Origin: Lachnospiraceae bacterium MD329
Lineage (GTDB): Bacteria > Bacillota > Clostridia > UBA1381
Reading direction: 5' to 3'
Length of the DNA stretch: 64,000 bases
NCBI GenBank assembly: GCA_010206265.1
Contig: VIQV01000026.1
Location: 186,001 to 250,000, forward strand
In this document: positions 1 through 8,064 of the stretch, piece after piece
How the letters are laid out: each line of letters starts with the position of its first letter
Position numbering within the stretch: position 1 is the stretch's first letter
The notes under the pieces: model-generated
What the model saw: only the letters and a program-made list of their open reading frames with translations
What the model was told of the DNA's origin: nothing
Database searches by the model: none
Made by a program: the position numbers and the translations under genes

Positions 1-2920
1 AAGAATTTGAAAAATTATTTAGAGTAAGACTTACTGAATTTCCGTTAATAGAGTTTATCGAACTGTATCCGTAAAGCACTGCATTTTCAATTGCAAAGCT
101 TGCGGAAGTACCTTCTTCAGACGCTTGATTTGTGATTTCAATATATTTTAACGGATTAACCTTTTGCTTGTCGTTTGTCATATTTCTTAGTTCCAAACCG
201 CTTGTATCAGTTATAACATTGCCGTCCAAATCGCTTATTATAAGCTGAACTAATGCGCCTTCACCTGTTGCTACTTTTGTAAGAATATATTTAAATCTGT
301 AAGTTTCACCAAGATTTAATGTGGTTGGCTGATCGTCGTTAGAGGGGACTGTTATAGCTTTTGAGCCCTTCCAGAAAAGCTCATATTTATTGTCGTCAGC
401 CTTTCTTATCGACCAGCCGCCGCCTGTGCCGCTGTCGGGCTGGAATCTGAAGAAAAATCCACTGCTGTCATATTTGTCGTAAGTACCGTTTGCAGGGAAG
501 GAATTAAGCGTAAAGGTATGCTCAATTACAAATGCACCTTCATATCCTTTAGAATCTGTAATCGGTATTTTGTTTCTGGATAATTCGGCTGAAGATGTGG
601 TATAAATGCCGTTTATATCTGAAATGCTTGCGCCTTTAACTATTGCAGTAAAAGAATATGATTTTCCGAGATAGGAGATTGTAACACGCTGTTCGCCTTC
701 AAGTGAGCTGTCAAAACCTGATATTATATATCCCGACAGCTCCTCAGATGTGCCGTCTGAATAAATTGCAGTAACTTTGATTTTCGATTTGTCAAAGCTT
801 TCTCCTAAAGTGAAAACATTGTTTAAAACATCAACCTTGATATTGGTCACTTGAGGTTTAAAAACTTCTTCGCTCATATAAAATCCGACGTGTGGAGGCT
901 GATTATAAGCTGTCTGCTCAGCCGCAACACCGCTGCGGTAGACAGGGTCGTGCATAAGAGTTTTAATCTTGTAATCAGTTGGAGTGGTAGTAGTAAATAC
1001 TCTCAGGTTATTTCCGTCGGTGGTAGGGTAGATAAGTTCTTCACGCCAGTCACCGAATAAATCTGCCTGCAGTGCAGGGTTTGATTTTGTTCCGTTAATT
1101 TTTACGCAGTTATACCGTCCTGTGTTGAAAACAGACGACATACTGTTGCCGTTCCAATTTGTTATTGTAGTACCGTCAAGAAGTTCGTCATATAAATCTC
1201 CGTCCCAGAATATGCGGAAATTTGAACCGGCTCCGTTCCGTGTATATGTAAAGTTGTTATTACCGTTGCACTGATATGAGCCTACGCCTGTTATCTGATA
1301 ATATCCGCCTGAGCCTGTATTGGCCATAACACCTCTGGCAGTATCTTCTCTGTTGGGAACGTGGAATATTATATCACCATTGTTAGCGTCAATTACTGAC
1401 ATACCAAAGTCACACCATACCCCCTGAGCATTGGTATATCCATAGCCGCCTGTAGTATTGGTAGAGTCACCGTCTTCGTGTACGGTGAAAAATTCAAGAC
1501 CGGGGTGGGTAGGGTCGTAATCGCCTATATGAAGTGCGTCGCCGTGTTCTTTATATGTACACCAACGCGGTTTAAACTCGTTATCATCATTGACTTCCAT
1601 ACATAGCGCGCCTGTTATAAACTCGTCCTTGCCGTCATTGTCTACGTCCGCAACAGTACAGTTGTGGTTGCCGTTTCCTACATATTTATCAGCGCCGTCA
1701 TAATAACCGGGTTCACCTTCTTTTGTATCAAAACGGTAATCGGGTGAAAGTCTTTCTCCGTCAAAACTGATACCGGCTATACTTGTACGTTGTTTTCCGT
1801 TTCTGCCGAAGTAATATCCCCGAAGATATACAGCATAGGGTTTTATACCGTCAAGATATGCAACGTCGGCAACAAAACGGTTTGAGCGGTTTCCAAAATC
1901 GTCGCCATAATCAATACCTTTATCACTGCCGCGGGAAGTCGGTAAATCGATAGTATCAATTGCTCTGCCTGTTTCACCTTCAAATACGGTCATAAACTCC
2001 CTGCCTGTATTTATAACCCAGCCCGTGCGATAGTCTGTATTTGCGTTTTCATCATCAGTAATCGCGTAAATATCGCTGTCCTCTTTTGCCGCTGTTGTAA
2101 CATAACGTCCATTCGCGTCTGTTGAACCGAGAGAGGTCTGACACGTCATTTCAGCCTTGCCGTCGCCGTCAAAATCATACACAAGGAACTGAACCGTGTG
2201 CGCGCTTGAGAATACGTTCTTACCTAAATTAATATCATTATCCCATAATTTTGTTCCGTTAAGCTTGTATGCCGCCAAACGAACAGTTCCTGAATATACG
2301 GGTGAGTCGCCTGGTGAACCGACATCTCTTTCAGATGATGTCCATTTAACTACTATTTCATATTCTCCGTCGCCGTCAAGGTCGCCCGTTGAGCAGTCGG
2401 CAGGGAAAAAAGAATAAGTATTATGGACGGTTCCTGAGGCGTCGTAAACCGTTTCAGGCGCAGGCTTTTCAATAGGAATATCAAAATAACTGTTGTTCAT
2501 CACTGATACAGCCTCGCATTTTGCGCCTTCAACGCCGTCCCTGACAGGCGCGACAAAATAACTTGTTCCGATTACTGTATCTATATAATTTGTTGTCTTT
2601 GTTTCAGAGGCGATTTTTTTACCGTCACGGTAAACATTGAATGATACATTGCTGTCAGAACTGCCGTATACAGCGTCCTCACTGTCGAATAGCCGCCAGC
2701 TTAAATAAACGCCGTCGGTTGTTCTTACTGCTATTAAACCACGGTCAAGGCGTTCCATCTGCCTTGTATGATTTTTCGATTTATCATAGCCGTTCTCTAA
2801 ATCATATGAGTAATTATAACTTATTGTTTCTGTTTTTTTGCCTGCAGCCGATACTATCATATAAGGAAGTGTCGGTATAAGCAGAGATATTGACAGAATT
2901 ATGCCAAGCAATCGTTTCAT
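1..2920 (-). CDS. Secreted rhamnogalacturonan lyase, PL11 family (3' end cut by window edge)
   Basis: Read from ATG 2920 downwards, open to the window edge (about 973 codons), so the C-terminus is missing. Residues 1-26 form a signal peptide (MKRLLGIILSISLLIP...). An FnIII-like region follows (about 35-130), then a long beta-propeller (about 135-650) with repeated acidic calcium loops such as DLDGDGEYEIVVKW, DFDGDGKAEM and DVDNDGKDEF, as in polysaccharide lyase family 11. Near residue 690 comes a bacterial Ig-like domain (KVDVLNNVFTLGESFDKS), then a jelly-roll-like C-terminal part. The family cleaves the rhamnose-galacturonate backbone of pectin outside the cell. No SLH or anchor is seen, but the end is missing. 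Family call is strong; endo versus exo mode is not decidable here. Confidence 0.9.
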   Translation of the reverse strand, partial: MKRLLGIILSISLLIPTLPYMIVSAAGKKTETISYNYSYDLENGYDKSKNHTRQMERLDRGLIAVRTTDGVYLSWRLFDSEDAVYGSSDSNVSFNVYRDGKKIASETKTTNYIDTVIGTSYFVAPVRDGVEGAKCEAVSVMNNSYFDIPIEKPAPETVYDASGTVHNTYSFFPADCSTGDLDGDGEYEIVVKWTSSERDVGSPGDSPVYSGTVRLAAYKLNGTKLWDNDINLGKNVFSSAHTVQFLVYDFDGDGKAEMTCQTSLGSTDANGRYVTTAAKEDSDIYAITDDENANTDYRTGWVINTGREFMTVFEGETGRAIDTIDLPTSRGSDKGIDYGDDFGNRSNRFVADVAYLDGIKPYAVYLRGYYFGRNGKQRTSIAGISFDGERLSPDYRFDTKEGEPGYYDGADKYVGNGNHNCTVADVDNDGKDEFITGALCMEVNDDNEFKPRWCTYKEHGDALHIGDYDPTHPGLEFFTVHEDGDSTNTTGGYGYTNAQGVWCDFGMSVIDANNGDIIFHVPNREDTARGVMANTGSGGYYQITGVGSYQCNGNNNFTYTRNGAGSNFRIFWDGDLYDELLDGTTITNWNGNSMSSVFNTGRYNCVKINGTKSNPALQADLFGDWREELIYPTTDGNNLRVFTTTTPTDYKIKTLMHDPVYRSGVAAEQTAYNQPPHVGFYMSEEVFKPQVTNIKVDVLNNVFTLGESFDKSKIKVTAIYSDGTSEELSGYIISGFDSSLEGEQRVTISYLGKSYSFTAIVKGASISDINGIYTTSSAELSRNKIPITDSKGYEGAFVIEHTFTLNSFPANGTYDKYDSSGFFFRFQPDSGTGGGWSIRKADDNKYELFWKGSKAITVPSNDDQPTTLNLGETYRFKYILTKVATGEGALVQLIISDLDGNVITDTSGLELRNMTNDKQKVNPLKYIEITNQASEEGTSASFAIENAVLYGYSSINSINGNSVSLTLNNFSNS

Positions 2921-2962
2921 ATTTGCAAATCCCTCTCTCTCATTGTATACTTATTCATAATA

Positions 2963-2991
2963 ATTTTATCATATTTTATCTAATAAAACAA
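2963..2991 (-). promoter_or_regulatory. Sigma-A-type promoter for the PL11 lyase
   Basis: On the minus strand TTGTTT (2991-2986) is followed after exactly 17 bases by TAAAAT (2968-2963), about 43 bases upstream of ATG 2920. Fits the vegetative consensus; by eye only. Confidence 0.5.
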
Positions 2992-3056
2992 CAATAAAAA
3001 GTAGACCTTTTGTTGTGAAATAACGATAAAAAATTTAACTTTATTGCATATAATGG

Positions 3057-3086
3057 TTGAAAAATGTGGTAAAGGTGTGGTATACT
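3057..3086 (+). promoter_or_regulatory. Promoter with extended -10 for the toroid surface protein
   Basis: TTGAAA (3057-3062), an 18-base spacer and TATACT (3081-3086), preceded by TGG (3078-3080), giving an extended -10. A ribosome-binding site AAAGGAG (3113-3119) sits 10 bases before ATG 3130. Confidence 0.55.
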
Positions 3087-3129
3087 ATAATATGAATGAA
3101 TTTGACTAATTAAAAGGAGTTCCTAATAG

Positions 3130-4635
3130 ATGAAAAAAAGAATTATTGCGGCTTTATGTGCGGCGGTTCTTATTCCGACAATATGCGTAAATGCAGAGTA
3201 TAAGGAAAGCGACCTGAAAAATGCTGTAGATAAAGCTATAGAGTGGAAGGACGCTAATGATAATCCGCTTTACGGTATAGGTACAAGCAGCGCGGATTGG
3301 TACATTATAGCGCTTAACCGTCTTGGCAAGAGCTATGACTATAAAGAATATCTTGCCGGACTTGACGGTGTTGCCGCCGGTTATGACGAGGAGAATAATG
3401 CGTCAGATATGCATAGAACTGCAATGGCTGCTTCTGCGTCGGGAGGCAATCCTATGTATATAGGAGGCAGAGATTTAATTGCCGACGGAACATATTTTCG
3501 CGATAATACAGCTCCTCTCGGACAAGAGGGTGTAAACGGTTATTCGTGGGCGCTTATTGCGCTTGATTCAAAGGATTATGACGTCCCTGAGTGGGCTCTT
3601 AAAAACAGAAATGATATAATTGTCGGAATACTTTCACATCAGAATACAGACGGCAGCTTTGATGGCAGTGTATATGATACAGCCTCGGCAGTTACTGCGC
3701 TTGCGCCGTACTGTGAAACAAGCGGAGCTTATACAATAACTCAGAATCAGACAGGATATACTTTTGATATAAGTCCTGCCGACGCAGTGGATAATGCTCT
3801 GCGCTATCTGGCAGATGAACAGGATATAGACGGCGACTGGGGTGATCTTCGTTCAACAGCAATGACAGTAGTTGCACTTGGCGCAATGGATATTGATGCT
3901 GATAACGACGACAGATTTACCGCCAAAAAGGGAACGGCTATAGACGGTTTGATGTCGTTCCAGAAACGTAACGGCGGATTTGCAATGAACAATAATACGG
4001 CAGACGGAGAGGCGACCTCGCTTGCGCTGTGCGCGCTGACAAGCCATCTTCGTTATATGGAGAATAAGGCACCGTTGTTTAGAATGACGGTAAATGATTC
4101 AATATCGTTTGCGACAGCCGCTCCTGCGACGGTTAAACCAACTGCAAAGCCTGCAACTACCAAAAAACCGACTGCAACGACAAAGGCTACGACGAAACCG
4201 ACGACAACTAAGAAACCGTCAAATACAATGAAACCTACAAAGACTGCAGCACCTGCTGACGGCTCGCCAAAACCGTCGGCAACACCAAGAGCAACAAAAC
4301 GTCCTGCTCTTGTGGGACCTGTAGAAATGCCGGGGCCTATGCCAACGCCTACCCCTGAAGTTACAGAGGAAAATGAGGCAGAAAACGGAAAAACGTCAAA
4401 CGGGACAGCAGCTGTGGTGATTGCTGTAGTTGTATTGATTTTGTTGTGTGCCTCGGCAGTTTTATGGTATCTGCAAAAGAAGGGCAAAATAAGACTGGAA
4501 AAACTGTTTGTTAGAGCAAAGAAAAAAGATGATAAGCTGTATAAGGCTAAAAAGCATAGAAAAACAGAACTTCATAGAAGATACGAGCAGAGAGAAAAGT
4601 ATAAAACAAGAAAAAAGTACAATAAAAAAAGATAA
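3130..4635 (+). CDS. Membrane-anchored terpene-cyclase-like (alpha/alpha-toroid) surface protein
   Basis: 501 residues. A signal peptide (1-22) is followed by an extracellular alpha/alpha-toroid region (about 25-310) carrying QW-like repeats: HQNTDGSFDGSVYDTASAVTAL... near 178, EQDIDGDWGDLRSTAMTVVAL near 232 and FQKRNGGF near 277. These resemble the prenyltransferase/squalene-cyclase repeat fold. A Thr/Pro/Lys-rich linker (about 330-415), one transmembrane helix (about 424-447) and a Lys/Arg-rich cytoplasmic tail of about 54 residues follow. No LPXTG motif and no DUF4430 domain are present, and the DXDD motif of squalene-hopene cyclases is not evident, so binding (ligand or glycan) is more likely than cyclisation. 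Function unknown. It is monocistronic, between its own promoter and a terminator. Confidence 0.75.
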   Translation: MKKRIIAALCAAVLIPTICVNAEYKESDLKNAVDKAIEWKDANDNPLYGIGTSSADWYIIALNRLGKSYDYKEYLAGLDGVAAGYDEENNASDMHRTAMAASASGGNPMYIGGRDLIADGTYFRDNTAPLGQEGVNGYSWALIALDSKDYDVPEWALKNRNDIIVGILSHQNTDGSFDGSVYDTASAVTALAPYCETSGAYTITQNQTGYTFDISPADAVDNALRYLADEQDIDGDWGDLRSTAMTVVALGAMDIDADNDDRFTAKKGTAIDGLMSFQKRNGGFAMNNNTADGEATSLALCALTSHLRYMENKAPLFRMTVNDSISFATAAPATVKPTAKPATTKKPTATTKATTKPTTTKKPSNTMKPTKTAAPADGSPKPSATPRATKRPALVGPVEMPGPMPTPTPEVTEENEAENGKTSNGTAAVVIAVVVLILLCASAVLWYLQKKGKIRLEKLFVRAKKKDDKLYKAKKHRKTELHRRYEQREKYKTRKKYNKKR

Positions 4636-4646
4636 ATAGATAAAAT

Positions 4647-4677
4647 AAAACGGCATCTGTTGATGCCGTTTTATTTT
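4647..4677. terminator. Bidirectional terminator between the toroid gene and spoVT
   Basis: AAAACGGCATC (4647-4657) and GATGCCGTTTT (4662-4672) form a hairpin with T-rich runs on both sides. It serves both convergent genes. Confidence 0.8.
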
Positions 4678-4681
4678 ATAT

Positions 4682-5218
4682 TCAGCCTTCCATATGCTTG
4701 CCCAAGAAACCTGCAGCGGTTTCAGCAAGCTTTTCGTCAACTTCTGACGGGCTTTCGCCTTCGTTCATAATGAAAAGAACAGAACCAAGTGTGTCGCCGT
4801 CTGATACGATAGGAACAACGATACCTGCGTTATATTTGTCGTTGCCGTCAGCGACAGATACAGGCTTGCCGTCCTTATAGCTTACAATAAGCTTTTCGTT
4901 CATAACGTTTTCAAGCTCTGAGCTTACCGGTTTTTCCATAAGTTCCTTCTTTGGAAGTCCCGAAACAGCGATTACGCTGTCACGGTCTGTAATACAAGCT
5001 CCGTGACCGCTTGCTTTTGCAAGTGTTTCAACATAGTTGGTGGCGAAGTCACCAAGCTCGCCGATTGGCGAATACTTCTTGAAAATAACTTCTCCGTCTT
5101 TCTCTGTATAAATTTCAAGCGGGTCCCCCTCGCGTATACGCATAGTACGGCGTATTTCCTTGGGAATAACAACACGTCCCAAATCGTCTATTCTTCTTAC
5201 AATACCTGTGGCCTTCAT
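4682..5218 (-). CDS. spoVT: Stage V sporulation protein T, AbrB-family regulator
   Basis: 178 residues, the usual SpoVT length. Residues 1-50 are an AbrB-type swapped-hairpin DNA-binding domain (MKATGIVRRIDDLGRVVIPK, then EIRRTMRIREGDPLEIY). Residues about 60-178 form a GAF-like domain. In Bacilli it tunes forespore genes late in sporulation as a tetramer. The start follows a strong AGGAGG and upstream lies a good match to a sigma-G promoter. It is separated from the spoVB-like flippase, unlike in B. subtilis where spoVT precedes yabM. Confidence 0.92.
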   Translation of the reverse strand: MKATGIVRRIDDLGRVVIPKEIRRTMRIREGDPLEIYTEKDGEVIFKKYSPIGELGDFATNYVETLAKASGHGACITDRDSVIAVSGLPKKELMEKPVSSELENVMNEKLIVSYKDGKPVSVADGNDKYNAGIVVPIVSDGDTLGSVLFIMNEGESPSEVDEKLAETAAGFLGKHMEG

Positions 5219-5263
5219 AATAAATTCCTCCTGTATATAATATAAAAATCTCTGTTATGAACT

Positions 5264-5294
5264 TATTATGATTTTTTTTCTTGCGGATTATTCA
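5264..5294 (-). promoter_or_regulatory. Candidate sigma-G (forespore) promoter for spoVT
   Basis: On the minus strand TGAATA (5294-5289), 18 bases, then CATAATA (5270-5264). The known sigma-G consensus is roughly GHATR, 17-18 bases, CATNHTA; every defined position is matched. It sits about 45 bases before the spoVT start. spoVT is a sigma-G gene in B. subtilis. Confidence 0.6.
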
Positions 5295-5303
5295 AAAAAA
5301 GTC

Positions 5304-5334
5304 AAAAAAGGTGTTTTTTTAAACACCTTTTTCT
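5304..5334 (-). terminator. Terminator after glmS
   Basis: AAAAAAGGTGTTT (5304-5316) pairs with AAACACCTTTTT (5321-5332). On the minus strand the hairpin ends in a run of T just after the glmS stop codon. Confidence 0.75.
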
Positions 5335-5341
5335 GACTGAA

Positions 5342-7168
5342 TTATTCTACTGTAACAGATTTTGCCAAATTACGGGGTTTATCAATATCGCAGCCTTTTA
5401 ATGACGCTACATAATAACCGAATAATTGCAGAGGTATAACCGACAGCGACGGCAGCAGCGCCTCGTGAACAGACGGGATTTTAACTACATAATCAGCCAC
5501 GTCGTCCATATTGTCGTGTGTATCGGTAGTAACGCCCATAACGACAGCGCCGCGTGCTTTTACTTCTTTAACATTTGAAACGGTTTTATCAAACAATTCC
5601 TGACCTGTTGCAAGAGCAACGACGAGCGTACCGTCCTCAATAAGCGATATAGTGCCGTGTTTTAATTCGCCTGCGGCATATGCCTCGCTGTGTATATAGG
5701 AAATTTCTTTTAATTTTAACGAGCCTTCAAGTGATACCGCATAATCAAGATTTCTTCCTATAAAGAATATTGAATGACAGTTGAAGAATTTTGACGCGAG
5801 GTACTGAACTTCTTCTTTTGATTTTAATATATCCGAAACCTTGTCGGGGAGTGAAACAAGCTCTTCTATAAACCGCGCATATTCACCGCTGGTAAACATT
5901 CCGAGTTTTTCCGCCATATAAGCCGCAATAAGATAAATAACAGTGAGCTGGGTACTGTATGCCTTTGTGGTGGCAACGGCGATTTCAGGACCTGCCCAAG
6001 TGTAAATTACATCGTCAGATGCGTTGGCAATAGCACTGCCGACAACGTTTACAATTGATAATATTCTTGCGCCGTGATTTTTAGCCTCTTTCAGCGCTGC
6101 AAGAGTATCTGCCGTTTCGCCTGACTGGCTGATAACGATAACAAGGTCGTTTTTGTTTATAATCGGGTCGCAATATCTGAATTCTGACGCAACCTGTACT
6201 TCAACGGGAATACGGCAAAGCTTTTCAATTACATATTTGCCGACAACACCGACGTGGTACGCGCTGCCGCAGGCAACAATATAAATTTTATTGATATTTT
6301 TTATGTCCTCGGTTGTAAGTGAAATATCGTCAAGAACTATTTTGCCGTCCTTAATTCTTGGACTTATTGTATCGCGTATAGCAGTTGGCTGTTCCTCGAT
6401 TTCCTTCATCATAAAGTGCTCGTAACCGCCCTTTTCAGCGGCGCTGACGTCCCAGTCAACTGTAAACTTTTCCTTCTGCACCTCTTCTTTATCAGTGTTG
6501 TATATCTTAACACTGTCTTTTTTCAGCACAACTACTTCATTATCCTCAAGATAGTAAATATCTCTTGTATGCTTTAAAATAGCGGTAACGTCCGAGGCAA
6601 TAAAGTTTTCTTTATCACCCAGACCGACAATAAGCGGGCTTGATTTTCTGACAGCAATAAAGCTGTCGGGATAGTCGGAGCATAGTACACCGAGAGCGTA
6701 AGAGCCTTCAACGCGGTTAATAACCTTAACCATAGTATCAAGAATATCTCCTGTGTAATAATACTCAAATAAATGCGCTATAACTTCGGTATCGGTTTCT
6801 GAAATAAATTCAAAACCCTTATCAATAAGTTTTTTCTTTAAAGATATGTAATTTTCAATTATGCCGTTATGTACTACCGCAAATCGTCCTGACATTGAAA
6901 TGTGGGGATGGGAATTAACGTCTGAAGGTTCACCGTGCGTTGCCCAGCGTGTGTGACCGATACCCATTGTGCCCTGAACTGTTTTGCCGTTGTCCGTTTT
7001 TTCGGAGAGTACCGCAAGCCGTCCTTTCGCTTTTGCGACTTTAATTTCATTATTATTAAAAATGGCGATTCCTGCGCTGTCATAGCCTCTGTATTCAAGC
7101 TTGGAAAGACCTTCAAGCAAAATCGGCGCAGCCTGATTTTCGCCTATATATCCTACAATACCGCACAT
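5342..7168 (-). CDS. glmS: Glutamine-fructose-6-phosphate aminotransferase (isomerising)
   Basis: 608 residues, full length. The N-terminus MCGIVGYIG carries the catalytic Cys2 of the class II glutamine amidotransferase domain (2 to about 230). Two SIS sugar-isomerase domains follow (about 285-425 and 455-600; ISQSGETADT is the typical sugar-phosphate loop). The C-terminus PRNLAKSVTVE is canonical. It makes glucosamine-6-phosphate for peptidoglycan and opposes NagB, encoded at 49.4 kb. The start follows AGGAGG. The upstream region is short and AT-rich, without the glmS ribozyme core. Confidence 0.97.
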   Translation of the reverse strand: MCGIVGYIGENQAAPILLEGLSKLEYRGYDSAGIAIFNNNEIKVAKAKGRLAVLSEKTDNGKTVQGTMGIGHTRWATHGEPSDVNSHPHISMSGRFAVVHNGIIENYISLKKKLIDKGFEFISETDTEVIAHLFEYYYTGDILDTMVKVINRVEGSYALGVLCSDYPDSFIAVRKSSPLIVGLGDKENFIASDVTAILKHTRDIYYLEDNEVVVLKKDSVKIYNTDKEEVQKEKFTVDWDVSAAEKGGYEHFMMKEIEEQPTAIRDTISPRIKDGKIVLDDISLTTEDIKNINKIYIVACGSAYHVGVVGKYVIEKLCRIPVEVQVASEFRYCDPIINKNDLVIVISQSGETADTLAALKEAKNHGARILSIVNVVGSAIANASDDVIYTWAGPEIAVATTKAYSTQLTVIYLIAAYMAEKLGMFTSGEYARFIEELVSLPDKVSDILKSKEEVQYLASKFFNCHSIFFIGRNLDYAVSLEGSLKLKEISYIHSEAYAAGELKHGTISLIEDGTLVVALATGQELFDKTVSNVKEVKARGAVVMGVTTDTHDNMDDVADYVVKIPSVHEALLPSLSVIPLQLFGYYVASLKGCDIDKPRNLAKSVTVE

Positions 7169-7231
7169 ATTTTATGTACCTCCTTAATATTTTAAGCAAT
7201 CATATTCTTACAATAATTTATATATGATAAT

Positions 7232-7260
7232 ATTTTATACTATATTTGCTTTTTTTTCAA
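7232..7260 (-). promoter_or_regulatory. glmS promoter
   Basis: Minus strand TTGAAA (7260-7255), 17 bases, TAAAAT (7237-7232), about 64 bases before ATG 7168. It lies back to back with the divergent promoter at 7280-7308. Confidence 0.55.
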
Positions 7261-7279
7261 TCCTTTTTTCATAAATAAG

Positions 7280-7308
7280 TTGTAATTAGTAAAATTTGCT
7301 GATATAAT
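7280..7308 (+). promoter_or_regulatory. Promoter for the YesU-like gene and probably mutS2
   Basis: TTGTAA (7280-7285), 17 bases, TATAAT (7303-7308). No terminator is seen before mutS2, so it may drive the following genes too. Confidence 0.6.
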
Positions 7309-7395
7309 ATAGGATAAGCCTGAATAAAATTGCCTGATTCGCCATTTTTCGGGAATTAAGGTATTATTGTCGTGAAGGGAGTTAATATTGCAATT

Positions 7396-8055
7396 ATGAA
7401 GAAACTAATTTATGAAAATAAGCTTTCCTGTAAAGAGGACGTAAAGGATTTTGTTCTTGAAGGAAGCGCTGAAATATATTTTGAAGACGGGAAAATGCGT
7501 ATGAAAAATGTGCTGAGTGCGGATTTGGGACAAAAGTCCAATTTTGTATATTGGTGCAATGAGGATTTTCCGTCTGATGTAATGATTGAATGGGATTTTA
7601 AACCGATTGAAGAACCGGGGCTTGCTATAATGTTTTTCAGCGCAAAGGGCTGTAACGGAGAGGATTTGTTTGATAATAACCTTCAGCCGCGCGACGGACA
7701 GTATAACCTGTATCATTCGGGAGATATTAACGCATATCATATTTCATATTTTCGAAGAAAATGGGACGAGGAACGCGCTTTCCATACCTGCAATCTTAGA
7801 AAAAGCAAGGGATTTTATCTTGTTACGCAGGGCGCAGACCCGATACCCGATTGTGCCGACGCGAAGGAAAGCTATCATATCCGCATTACGAAAAAGAACG
7901 GAAAAATTGACTTTGCAATAGATGATTTAACAGTGTTTTCGTGGCAGGACGACGGCAGTGAATACGGAGAAGTTCTCGAAGGCGGAAAGATAGGATTCAG
8001 ACAAATGGCACCTATGATAGGAGAATATTCCGATTTAAAGGTTTATGAAATTTAG
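7396..8055 (+). CDS. DUF1961 (YesU-like) protein
   Basis: 219 residues from ATG 7396. A GTG at 7372 would add eight residues but has no ribosome-binding site, whereas AGGGAG (7376-7381) precedes ATG 7396 by a slightly long 14 bases. The fold is predicted concanavalin-like; motifs include VMIEWDFKP, LQPRDGQYNLYHSGDINAYH and FSWQDDGSEYGEVLEGGKIG. B. subtilis YesU, in the rhamnogalacturonan operon, belongs to this family, which suits an organism with a PL11 lyase. No signal peptide, so presumably cytoplasmic. The exact reaction is not known to me. It sits 9 bases ahead of mutS2, an unusual partner. Confidence 0.78.
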   Translation: MKKLIYENKLSCKEDVKDFVLEGSAEIYFEDGKMRMKNVLSADLGQKSNFVYWCNEDFPSDVMIEWDFKPIEEPGLAIMFFSAKGCNGEDLFDNNLQPRDGQYNLYHSGDINAYHISYFRRKWDEERAFHTCNLRKSKGFYLVTQGADPIPDCADAKESYHIRITKKNGKIDFAIDDLTVFSWQDDGSEYGEVLEGGKIGFRQMAPMIGEYSDLKVYEI

Positions 8056-8064
8056 GAGGAAACA

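Noticed and set aside
2196-2880. Short plus-strand open frames opposite the PL11 lyase
   Set aside because: They lie inside a clear minus-strand gene and show no family features or ribosome-binding sites.
4053-4487. Long open frame on the minus strand opposite the stalk of the toroid protein
   Set aside because: It is the shadow of the Thr/Pro/Lys repeat coding region, with Val/Gly/Phe-rich low-complexity translation and no start signals.
7169-7300. Possible glmS ribozyme
   Set aside because: The leader is too short and AT-rich, and no conserved core is visible.
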